Positions 21,878 to 33,060 of a stretch of DNA of 64,000 nt are shown in pieces. The notes beneath the pieces were generated by a model that saw only the letters and a list, made by a program, of their open reading frames with translations, did no database searches and was not told the origin of the DNA. Location of the stretch: NCBI GenBank assembly GCA_029532625.1, contig JARFXM010000009.1, positions 1,364,001 through 1,428,000 on the forward strand, written 5' to 3'. This DNA is from Lomentospora prolificans (Eukaryota > Ascomycota > Sordariomycetes > Microascales > Microascaceae). How positions within the stretch are numbered: position 1 is the stretch's first letter; each line of letters opens with the position of its first letter. Made by a program: the position numbers and the translations under genes.

Positions 21878-22751
21878 AGAAGTTGAGCTCGCAACTCTAG
21901 GCTACCAATTTTAGTTGTGTTTCTCGCCCCTTTGCCCCAAGTGCTTCTTTGGGATTGGGTATAGGACTCTTCCCCGGTCGTCTATATGTTAGACTTCTTC
22001 TTCCCTGTACACCTGGTCTTTTCCTTTGTCGAATGATACCCATCACGGGCATGGTTTAGAGGTTTGTAAGGACGGCGAGGTAAGGTGGTGTAAGCTATGG
22101 GAATAGGACGGAGATTCAAGGGTTTCTACGGTAGATAGGTTGGCTGTTGATAGCAATGAAGCAGATACAAAAATAAAGCCATGTGGAAATCTCATAGTGC
22201 GAATGATGTAGTCTCCGAATATTCGTAGGAGCCAGATGGAGGGTCGCGACGTGTCTGGTCAACAAGAATGAGCATGATGAGATGAGCTTCAAGCCGCGCT
22301 CGGCACGTGACTCGGTGAGTTTCGGTGTGGCCCAGCGTTGTACCAAAGTACTCTTTTTTTTAACTCTATTCAGTATTAAATGGTTGCGACTTGGTGTCCA
22401 GATGTGGAAGCTTCCAAGCACACGTCGCACATCTCCAGTAAAGATCTTGCCAAGATCTGCACCCTTAATTAGGCCGACCCCGAGCTATTCTCGACCTCTG
22501 TCAGGTCAGGAACTCGAGTGCACGCCGTCCTCGTCCCCTAATTCTTCTCTACTGCTCGCTACCTTCTCCCATTGGCCATACTTTTTCTGTGGGAGAGGTT
22601 CGATTGCTCGGATCCGTCGCGAACCTTGACCCCGCCGAAGGAGGGAAATATATATATATATATATAACCTTCGATCCTCGATTCCAAACACCCCACTCCC
22701 GGCTAAGACGGATCAAATGTCGCAGACCGGCCGCTGCCTCTAGTAGGAAAC
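21878..22751. other. Intergenic region with TA repeat
   Basis: About 870 bases: the 3' UTR of the preceding gene, then the promoter of the TPR-like gene. A (TA)n tract at 22648-22667 lies about 85 bases before the next ATG and may act as a core promoter. No gene seen. Confidence 0.55.
22648..22667. repeat. (TA)n dinucleotide repeat
   Basis: A perfect alternating AT run of 20 bases upstream of the TPR-like gene. Confidence 0.85.
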
Positions 22752-24979
22752 ATGGGAAAGAGACGGAACCGCCAACCAGGCGATCAATCGGCCGCCTCTC
22801 CCGCCCCCGACGATGCCACCCTCGCGAGCTCCTCCATAGCCGATACACAGACCCCGCCGGCGGCGGTAAAGAAGGATGCGAAAGCTAGCAAGGCCAAATC
22901 GAAACAGGCGGTGTCTTTTCCTCCCTCCCCTCTGATAATATGTCGGAATAAGTATGTCAAGGCCCCTGTAGTCCACGAGATACGCTGCTTCCAAGTCTCT
23001 CCATTCCCGGCTTATACGTAGCTTATAGCAAATGCTAATACTCAAGCTCCCAGGCATTGGCGGTACATCGCCTGCTTCCATGGCCCCTGGCTGCAAATGC
23101 CCATCGAGATCCTCGAAACCATGGCCAGCATAAACTATAACACCCCGCGCCCGCACCCTGTCGACCCCGCCGTCTTTTACGACGTTATCAAGATCCGCAA
23201 GCTCGTAGAAGAAGCCACCGACCTTGCCGTGCGCGCCGCCTCCGACGTCCCCTCGCAGATGATGGCCAACGGAGGCGGCGGCGGGTCGAACCTAGGCCTA
23301 GGGCTGGGCTCAGGCCAGCACGGCTCGCGGCTGAGCAGGGAGAGAAAGTTCAGAATGAACCTGCAGGCCTGCCAGAAGCTCGCGCGGGCGTACCGGCTGG
23401 ACGAGATTGCGTGCAGCGTCGCCACCATGCAGGGCGCGTCGACGCTGGACGACATTGGCGCTAATGTGCTGCATAGAAGCAGGGATGACATCGATGGCAA
23501 ATACGTGCACTTCTTTCACGAAAAGATTCCGTCGAGGCAGTTGGCTGACCATACGAGCTTGCAGCCCCTCAACGAGATCATCGCCGCGTGTCCTGCCGAT
23601 CCAGAGCCGTACCGAACGAGAGCGATGATTCGGGGTTTCATGCACAACTTTGAGGGCGCAGTTAGCGACTTTACAAAAGCGCTAGACCTGCACCATCTGT
23701 ATGGGAGGAGACACCAGCCTGAATGGCCGTCGACTCAAAATGGACAACAGACTAACGGCAAGCGTCCTTCTGACGTTAGATTGCGAGAGGAAGAACAGCC
23801 AAGCAGTCTGATACCGCAGCTACTCTTCATGCGAGCGTGCGCCTATCTCACCCTCGCGTGTGACCACGTCCGCGACACAGTCACCGTCACGGACGCCGAC
23901 TTCCCCAGCTTCTCTCTATCATCGCTCATAGGGGACGTTAGCAACGGCTCCGATGGCACCAGCGCCCTTACGCCCCAACAAGCCTATCCTCGGCCTGACC
24001 TCACCGACGCCGAGATTCTCATATCCCGGAAAACGGTAAAAACCTACGCCAAGCGCGCCCTAAAAGACTTCCTCGCTTTCCTCTCCCACGTCGACTACAC
24101 CCCCCACATGCCCCCAGAAGCCATCAACGACTTCACCGAAAAGATTGGCCAGGCCGCCTCGGGCACCAAGAACCCGCGTTACACGCCCTCCGTCCCCGGC
24201 GTCAACCTCTCCCCGCAAGTCATCCACCCGGTCTCCGACCTCTTCTCCGCCACCCCCCGGCCGACTTGCCCCCTTACCCTCCCCCGGACCTCCAACCCTC
24301 GTCGATCCTTCCAAAAACCCCCACCAGCGAGGCCTGCACCTACCACCCCCTCCTCACCGAGGCCCTCCACTCGCTCCTCCTTTGCCACGCCCTCCTGCAA
24401 ACCTCGCGCACCGAACTCACCCGCCACGCCCACAACGTCGCCCGCCTCGCCCGCCTCGCAGACGCCTACCCCGTCTTCCAAGCCAGCCGCTCCGCCGCTC
24501 GCGCAGACTGGGTCGACGTCCTCGAAAGGACCGACCTCGCCACCTCCCTCTGTCGCCCCTGGGACGTCCTCTGCTCCCCGGCGCCGCTCTCCTCCCCTCC
24601 CTCCCCCCCTTCTCCACCTCCTCCTTCGGCCGACCTCGTGCCGACCTCGCAGACCACCACCGCAAACGGCGGCCCCAACCCCCGCGACCACCCCCCTTTC
24701 ACAAAACACCATCAGCAGCGCGCACTCGCTCGCTGGTCCGTCACCGACGACGGCAAAGAATACCCCATCGTCACCGACAGAGCCCTCCTCGTCGCCCGCT
24801 GGATGCGCGACGTCCCCTTTGTCTCCGTGGGCACCGCCAAGAAGAAGAGGAGGGCTCCGGCCGCGAGGAGGGGTGCTAAGGCTGCGGCGTCGGACTCGGC
24901 GTCAGCGGCTACGGCGGTGGCGGACGTCGAGGACCTTGGCGACGGGGTTGAGGGCGTCGATTTGAATGACGATTCTTGA
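22752..24979 (+). CDS. Conserved fungal TPR-like protein of unknown function, with an apparent one-base frameshift
   Basis: Exon 1 is 22752-22951 and exon 2 starts at 23054 (intron 102 nt, GTATGT to CCCAG, phase 2). Residues 1-60 are basic and disordered (MGKRRNRQPGDQ). The conserved core begins at the junction with HWRYIACFHGPWLQMPIEIL, followed by KIRKLVEEATDLAVRAA, LSRERKFRMNLQACQKLARAY and VHFFHEKIPSRQLADHTSLQPL, then a TPR-like pair of helices (EPYRTRAMIRGFMHNFEGAVSDF). At a run of six C (24253-24258) the coding signal moves to another frame: there DLPPYPPPDLQPSS and the helical TYHPLLTEALHSLLLCHALLQTS segment continue to a stop at 24979, whereas the original frame turns into Pro/Thr/Ser nonsense. 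One missing C would restore the reading. The C-terminus is basic (KKKRRAPAARRGAK) then acidic. The function is not known to me. Confidence 0.75.
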
Positions 24980-25135
24980 GGGACAACAACCGGGGCTTTG
25001 GGTTGCGGGGCCCGATTTTAAAACTTGTATCTCCGTCTCTCGGTTGTTGATATGAATTGGAGATGTGTGTATACTGCTTGTCATTGACAAAAATACTATC
25101 TACAATTCTATATACACACCTACATGTACACAAAA

Positions 25136-25168
<33 letters not shown>

Positions 25169-25550
25169 GTCCGAAACGCAACGAAAGACAAAACTAACAA
25201 AGCACAAGGGCCCTACAGTACGAGTCCCTTGCGAAACGTAGTCCGATTCGAATGTGCCCTATCTTGGGGATGTCCAACGACACGACATGGAAATCCATGA
25301 ATTCAATATGTTGTATGCCGTCTCGCAAATCCTCCCAAAAGTTTGCCTGGTTTTTCCTTTTTTTTTTCTTCTTTTTTTTTTCTTGGTTTCGTCCACGAGA
25401 GCAGCAAATTCCCCTTCAACGTGACATTCCCTTCTCTCAGCAGAACGCGAAAGCCTCCGGGTATATATATGTGATAGCAATGACTCACTTCAACTAATCC
25501 ACAGCCATACCCAACCTAACATACTATCAATCCTTCATAATGCCGTCTCC
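24980..25550. other. Convergent intergenic region with AT repeat
   Basis: About 570 bases between converging genes. It holds an alternating AT run at about 25145-25169 and T-rich tracts at 25353-25382. No gene supported. Confidence 0.55.
25145..25169. repeat. (AT)n dinucleotide repeat
   Basis: An alternating AT run of about 25 bases in the convergent 3' region. Confidence 0.8.
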
Positions 25551-28500
25551 TCAGCCCCAAGCTACTGTGTTTGCCGGCTGTCCCATGTTCAGCAGAGCGT
25601 CAATCTCGGACAAACCGTCATTCTCCAACGCCTGCATCAATTCCGTGTGCTGTTCTTGGCTAAGACTACCCTGCCTCTGGAATGTGTTTGTGAATTGGCT
25701 ACCAAACGGAGAAATAAGTCCTCCAGGCCCCATACTCGTCGGGGAGGCGAAACCCTGGGAGTTCATATCACCCATAAACGGTGCACCCATGGAGCCAAAC
25801 GCGAAGGGAGAAACAAACGGCCCGGACGGCGCAAACCAGTTCGGGACCGCTGAAGGCGGCATTTGCTGCTGCTGCTGGTGATGTTCTTGAGGTTGGGGCG
25901 GCGCAGGCTGAGAGGTGGGCCCCATGTTGAAGTTGGGTGAGCGATGAGGAGGTAGAGGTTGTTGGTGAGGAATCTTGCCCGGAGTCGGCGATTGCGATGC
26001 CGGGGATGAGAGTCCCACGGATGCCGCAATGGTCATGGGTGTCGAGACTACTGACGGCGGTGATTGGTGCGTCATGATAGGGGTCGACATGGGCGGTCCG
26101 GTATACGACGGGGGCGTCAAAGTAGAAACTGGTTCAATAGACTCCGGAGGCGTAGGGAGCGATGATCCGCCGGATGCATCTGGTGGAGTGTTATGGTTAA
26201 TAGGTGTCGTTGTGGCAGGCGGGGTCGCCTCGTCTCCCCCTTCCGGAGGCACATCGGGCGCAAAGTGGGAAAACCTACGGCCACCGCCTTCGGAAGAGGG
26301 GTTGAAAAAGATGGAGTTGGATCGGAACGTCGGTTGGCGCGGCGTTATGGGTTGCTGCTGCTGCTGCTGAAAGGGCGACCCGCCAAAGGGAAAGGGCCCA
26401 GAGTTCATCGAATTGGGCGGCGGCTGCTGCTGTTGGGGATTGAAGACGTAGCCGAATTGAAGGCCGTTATTATCAAAATGCTGCGCAGCGCTCGGCTGGC
26501 CAACCTGTGGCGACGGGTTTGCGCCTTCGTGCGCCATAGGTGGGGAGTGCGTGTCCACAAAAGCCCCGGGTGTGTTGAAATTGCTACCAAGAGCGTCCTG
26601 CTGGACGCCTTGTGTCTCATACGACTGCATACACGCCCGAGAGAGGACCGAGTAGAGGTTTACGGCCGCCTCAGTTCCCGGCCATCTATCGGTACACTGT
26701 TCTAATATATCGAGGCTCACGTCGACAAGCTCTTCCACTTCTTCACGGGCATGTGCCTGCCGGATGTTGGCGTAGGAAACAGACCATAGAATGACGTTCA
26801 ACGACATGTAGAGGTTGAGAAGGAATATCCAAGTGACGTCCGTCGCGCCCTTCTCCATTTGCTGCTTGGATAGGTTGATGATATACGCTGCAGAGTCGTA
26901 GCAAATTTCAGCCGCCCGAGGCGATGGGCGGGTGACCTGTGGTGAGGGCCTGTAAAGGAATATCTTCAATTGGCAGAACCGCCCGCTGAACCTATATCGC
27001 AATTCAATGTTAGGATGCGTCAGAGCGAGAGGGCTACACACTAGAAGTTGAACATACCATGGCTTACACCATGCAGGGTCCTTTGGCGCCCCGTCATGCC
27101 ACTCTTGGATCCTCTGCTCCATCTCGACGAACCAGGGATCGCTGTCATCAACAGGCCCGCGCCCGGGAGACTCGTAAAGCACTCGCCTAATCTCGGCCTG
27201 CACCATTCGCATCTTGAAGAAATAGATAGCTACGACCTTTTTCTCGCAGTCCGGGCCAGGCAAGATCCCTTCATCTGTGATGCGTTCATCCGGAGCGGTG
27301 GAGAAGAACTCTACATCTACTTCGTCGTGACTCTGAGCAAAGGCGTTGGGTCGTCCCATCGTATGCGAGAGGCCATACTCCATAGAGGCGACAATCCAGC
27401 TGAGCCGACGGCGCATGTCAAGCGTCAAAGGGCTCTCCAGACCCGCATCGTACACAGTGGTAATCGTCTTCTCGAAGCAGAGGCCCGTCGCTTGGCAAAT
27501 ACGGGTAGCCAAACCAATGACGAAGTAAATGGCCATTCTAGTAGGAGCAAGAATCGAATATTGACCCACGAGGATGAGACATTGCAAAGCCTTCAAGTCT
27601 CTTGGTCTGACAACCTCTTCAAACAATTGCATCGCCGCAAGGTAGTAGCTGTCAGCGAGACCGGCATACTGGGGTTCAAGTTTGTGCAAGCTGATGGCGA
27701 TGACCATACGCACGACATAGTTCTTGTACGGGTCTTCGTCTCCTGCATATACATCCTCGAGATCCTTGGCAAACTGCTGCTCGTGGACCACAGGCCAGAA
27801 CATGGTCGCTGCATGTCTCAAAATTAGCACAACGAACGAGCACTAGCATTGGCGGGTCGCTCAAAGCCAGAAAATAAAAAGGAGAGGGGTTCAAAGGCCT
27901 CACATCTTTGGCTGAAGATTTCGACTAGCCGACTGACGAGCGGCCGGGATGGCAACGTCGGCGCGGGGTGGTCGCTGAACATCGGGTAGGTGCTCTTCCT
28001 CCTAGGGGCATTCGTCATGACGACGGATTGCATGCGGGCTTCCCTCTTCTCCCTCCTGGCACGAACTTCAGGAATAAGCTCCGAGATTCGCTTAGAGTCG
28101 GTAAATAGCTTGGCCTCTTCCATCAGCAACCGGGACATGGCGATACCGCTGCTGGGTCCTAGGTATCGAACGGATTCGTCGCCGGCACTTAGCCGCACCA
28201 GTCCGCCGCGCCGCACAAGCTCTTCGCGATTATGAGAAAAGTCGCCTTCCTCCTCAGTGAGGGTCCTTAACTCTGCCTCAAGCGCCCGAACCTTATCCTG
28301 GAGTGTGATCACATAGCTTCGGCTAATGAGCCTACCTCTCGCAGTATCATAGTACTCGCAGGCAACGCCTGATCGGTCGCAAGGCAAGCACCGGGGTAGT
28401 GAAGGGTCGCATCGAGTTTTCCTCTATTAATTTGCAAAACCGGGTTGAGTCCGAGTTAGCCAGTGATATAGAGAAGTCTACGAAGCTGGATAGGAATTCT

Positions 28501-28770
28501 TGGAGAAAGCCCGGGTGATCGCAGATCCCGTCGCGACCGGACATCTTTGAGGGGGGTAAGAAGGCAACAGGAGATGGGGTGAGTAGCCCAGAGACGGGGT
28601 TAGCATACCTTGCGACATCGACAGCAGGCTGTTAGAGTATGAGCAACCCGGTTGGAGCTTCCGTCGGTCTCGGAAGCATCGTCGCGACGATGAGGATGTT
28701 GCGAAGCCGCCTGCGTCGTTAGGGGTGGCGGGGCTGGATAGCCTTGCTGGAAAACGAAGGCGGGGTCCAT
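25551..28770 (-). CDS. Zn2Cys6 transcription factor with fungal-specific middle domain and Gln/Pro-rich C-terminus
   Basis: Four exons on the complement: 28770-28609, 28423-27904, 27808-27058 and 26991-25551, coding for 957 residues. The binuclear zinc cluster is split by intron 1 and reads C49-x2-C52-x6-C59-x6-C66-x2-C69-x6-C76, an exact match to the Gal4-type consensus. A coiled coil follows (ITLQDKVRALEAELRTL), the usual dimerisation helix. The fungal-specific regulatory domain (PF04082 type) starts near TMFWPVVHEQQF and includes LADSYYLAAMQLFE, SILAPTRMAIYFVIGLATRI and MRRRLSWIVASMEY. The last 350 or so residues are Gln/Pro/Ser-rich, a likely activation region, ending in an acidic helix (LMQALENDGLSEIDALLNMG). 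Introns: 185, 95 and 66 nt. The 66-nt intron (GTATGT, TCCTAAC, ATATAG) keeps frame and has no stop. Targets cannot be inferred. Confidence 0.9.
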
Positions 28771-31700
28771 TGAGACAGGAGGGAGCTTTGAGCACAATAG
28801 GGTTCTGTGCCTATTGTCCGGGTCAGCCGTCGTAGCTACCGAGTCGCTGTGAATGCGTATATATGCGCTTTATTCTTCCCCTTTCCGAAGATCGAATGTA
28901 GCCAGCGGTCGTTGAAGTGGGCGCCGGCTGGAGCGCGTCGTTGTGATCGAATTGAGATGACGTCTTGTTCGGTTGAAGTGCCCGTTTCTCCCTTTGTGGC
29001 CCCAATTTTTTGCTGCTCTTCTGACTGTTCCCTTTTGGTCCAATTCGTTGCTGCTCGCTTGGCTTGTCCTTAACCTTTCTCGGCTACGTTCTGATTATCT
29101 TCCAAGAGTGTGCTCAGCGCCCCAAAGCTGCATGTCAATGCTCTCGAGTCAAATGATCGAGGCAACTGCCTCCGCGTCACGTTTGGAATTCAAAAGAGGG
29201 TAAAACAAATCAAGGCTTTTGGCGCTACCAGGAGACGGGACTGCTGGCGACGAGCCGAAAGTCCGTCACTAGCTGGCAAAGGGGGAGAACCAGCCCAAGG
29301 AAAGAGGGGAATTCAGAGACGGAAGAGCCAGCTGGGTGACAGGGCTCGTGCTGGCGTTGAACCGGGGTGCGCTGAACAGTGGGCAAATAATTCTCACGTT
29401 GAGTTACTCTTCGGTGGCGTAGAGTTTTCTTGACGTTTTTACTCTTTTCTCTTTCGTTTCTTTCTTTCTTCTTTTCCTCGATGCCCGAAGCCTGTTGGTT
29501 GGATAGTTGTGCGACAGAATGACAAAAAGCAGACCGGGATTCGCAGCGTCTAGAAGCCTAGCAGTGACAACCCCTGGTTCTCTGGTGGCGGTAATACTTG
29601 TACGTTTAAAGGGATCCACGGTCTGGAATGCGACATGTAAGGTGAGCACGAGCTTGATGATCAGGAGCCAGATAGACCCCTCTCAAACCCCTCCCAAGCC
29701 AGCTGTGTCAGGACCAATTGCCTGTACTTCTCTTGTCAAGAGCCAAAAAGATGCGGCTAGAGACGAGGTAGAAACAACCCGCGGGAGAAAAGAGACTTCT
29801 GAGTGTTTCGCGACAGGCCATGTGCAGAAGCATCAATGGTGGCTGACTTGCATGCGAAAGGCAGAAGGAAAAAGCAATGTGAAAGGCGTGGTGGACACAA
29901 AGATGCGAGAATGTGTTATGACACAAAAAAACTCGTGAGACCCTTCGATGTTCCCTCTCGACGACGTTGTTGGGGGCTGGCGCAAGGGAAAAGAAGACCT
30001 CCAGCTGGATCCTATGCAACGCCAGGCGGTCTACACACATTAGATGCGCGTACTCCCAAGTTTTCCAACAGGAGTATTGGTCCTGTCCCTTATTATTATT
30101 AGTGCAGCACACTGCCTCTACCGTAATCCTTCCTTCTGTCCCCTCCAGATTGGGCAGAATTGAAAATGGAAGACCCAACCTTGCAGGAGTACATCCATGG
30201 TACTCAAGAGGCCGTGACAGGCTTGGCGCTGGTTATCAAGACGAGCAAGGCTAAGTCAGTGATATGACAGGAGCCCATCGTGGTACACTCAAGGTCACTG
30301 TGTTCCAAGCGAGCAGGAATTCCAAGGAACGCCTGCCCCTCTCTGGAAGACGAAGGCTGCGCTAGGAACGTAGCGTGCGGAGTGCGGTATTAGTGCGTAT
30401 TACAAGCATGGATCCATTGCATAGCCAGCACCGTCGAGGCCTGGGTCTAGGAGTTTTCGACAGGGTCACGCTGGCCGGGGGATGCCATCCAAAAGGATCC
30501 GACAGTTTCGAGAGGAGCGGGGATGCACATGCTGGCCCAGCTTCAATGTCAAGCAGGGCCCCTCCATGACAAGTAAAGCTCCCAGTCTGGAGCGACATAT
30601 GTCACCTGAATTTCCATCGCCAACAAGCACCAAAACATCCATGATACATTATCACCGCGCTGACGTCCACCGCGCTACCCCGGGCCTTGCGCTTGTCCTT
30701 GGCCTGGCACCATGCGGACGGGGTAAGTTGATGGTAGAGATATTTTCTGAGAGATCAGGTCGAAACATCGACCCATCCCGCCCTACGGTGTGCAGGAGCC
30801 TTGTTGACTGGTCTCCTGCATGGAACAGAATTAACAGCCGCTGCAGGGTGATTTTGTGTGGCAATATCAGACAACGTCAACCGCTGGCCCTGCATCGAGC
30901 TGCCCTAAACTCGGCTCTAAACCACGTCCGTGCCGTACCCCTGGACGAGTGAATCGCCAATTCGCGGCGGGTTCGTCTTTCATCCGCGCCCCCCACCCTG
31001 ATTGAAGCAACAAGGGTTAGGCCAGCTGGCTCTGTCGGCTGTCGACTTGCACTTGCGAGCCGCCATCGTCCCGCCTCTAACCACACGAGTCCAAAGCTGC
31101 GGTCAGAGAGAGAAAAAGGCTGGGGGTATGCATGTCTGGACCCCAATACTTATTCGTACTCAAGCCTAGTCGTATGCAGAAGCCTGTGGAGTACGATGGA
31201 CGAAGAAACCAGAAAAATCAAATAATACCCAACAAGCATGTTGAGATGATCCCCTCTGTCAGATCCGTCAAGCAACGAGGGCCAGGCTACCAGAGAGTGG
31301 CCAGCTGTGACGGATCAGCACGCACTTTCCTGCTGGTTTTCTGATGCCAGAATTTTCAGAAGGCCCACCTGTAGTCCGAGTGTACCAGGCACGAAATCCA
31401 GCTTGTATAATTCTACGAAAATGCTTCAAACGAGGGGATCCGTGCTGCCAAGCCTGTTGGCCAATTTGGCTTCGAAATGAGTTGGTTGTCGATCCTGGAT
31501 CTTACCGTTTGGCATCTTTTTCATCACGCTGCACTACAATTGTTGATTGGGAGCCCATGCTGGCTGGCGGTGTGTTTGCCGAGTCCCAGTGACTAGGAGG
31601 GTTGGACGATGGCTCAGCAAGGAGCAAATATCTCAGCGGCCCGCACTAAAACTTTGACCGCACGCTTCAATGATCAGTGAAGGTCGAACAAGCAACGGAA

Positions 31701-33060
31701 GCCAGCTGGTGGACCTTAACACCAACTATCCCTTGCCAGCTACACTTTCCGTTAGCTTGTATGCATTGCGAGAACTCCGCTAGCCCGTCTGCTGAACTGC
31801 ACCAACTGAGAGATCTCGAGCCATTTCTAGTGGTTGTTGGGGGTCATAACCGACGCACCATTAGTAGTAACATGTGCGAAACACGCCAAAGCACGCCACG
31901 TGGAGCAGCACGACAGTTAAAGGTGAGGGCTCCAAGTGCAAGCTACGGCCAGCATCGAGGCGCGCAGATCAGGTCCCAACCCCATAGCTCCGCATATCTT
32001 TTGTCAAGAGCGTGGGTTTGCCTCGTCATCCCGGCCACCGTAGGCCTGGACAATGTGCCAAATGACAGCCGATGATATGCCTGTAAGGTGCGTGTATTCA
32101 AGTCTAGTCTCGTCTATTGGCAGCAGGCGCAGGTGAGCTTTCCCAGCAATGATGTCTTGATAGTTAACGGATTCGCACCTCTCCCACTACCCTCGCACTT
32201 GGCAGTAGCGTGTGCTCATTGCCCCTAAATTTTCGGCAGCTCCCCTTGGCTAGTGGGGTTTACGACCTGGCGCCAGGCCGACTACTGACCATTCTCAAGT
32301 CCTGCTGGCCCCTCCAGCTTGCGGCTGGCCAGCCAGCTATGTGCTATTTAGTGGGGAAGGCGCAATGGCCACTGGCTGGCTGGTAAATGCCCAGGTCTGT
32401 GCAACCCGAGTGGTACTTTGCTGGTACTGTGGCTGACGCGGCGGGGGAGTGGGAATGAAGGTACTGAATTGTGATAACTCTGCTCAGGAGACCTTCCGCC
32501 CCGCATCATTGCGACTCTTCGATCTTCACAAGGCTGCTCTGCCCAAGCCCTCCCTTGATCCTTAAACCCCACGTCCTGCTCCTGCTGCATAGATCACGTC
32601 TCGAGAACAACACGAGATCCCAGTTTAAGATTTGTTTTCATCCACGATAAAGTTCCGTGACGATCTCCCCACCGATAGACAACGATACAGCCCCATGAAA
32701 CACTGACCAGGAGCTCGATTGCATCAGTCAGCTTACCTTCTACTTCGTGTGGTACGCTCGGGAGATGTTCACCCTTCCCCGGAAGTCCCTCCTCCTGTAG
32801 TGTCATTCTATCGCAGCCCATCTCTCTCGCCCGCTTTCGCGATTAGCGCACGGCATCTCTCGATTTACTTAAGCGAGACGCTCACCGACCAGGCGCTGCT
32901 CGTATCCAGGCTGTCTAGTCTACTTGGCCTGATTGCCGCAGGTGTAGCCAGCACATTTCTTACGTGCCTCTCACGCCATCTCATCAAATAGTCACCCTCA
33001 CTTTTTCTGCTTAGCCCTACCCGCCGCGCCACTAAAGGTTAAAGGTGCCTCGATTCGCCA
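28771..33060. other. Gene-poor spacer between two Zn2Cys6 regulators
   Basis: About 4.3 kb with no supportable gene. Open frames up to about 156 codons occur on both strands but share no domain, splice pattern or codon bias. The words CCAGCTGG, CTGGCTGG and GCCAGCCAG recur, especially at 32300-32400. Base composition is similar to other spacers, so there is no sign of an AT-rich, RIP-mutated transposon. The regulators are divergent, so both promoters should be here. Confidence 0.55.
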
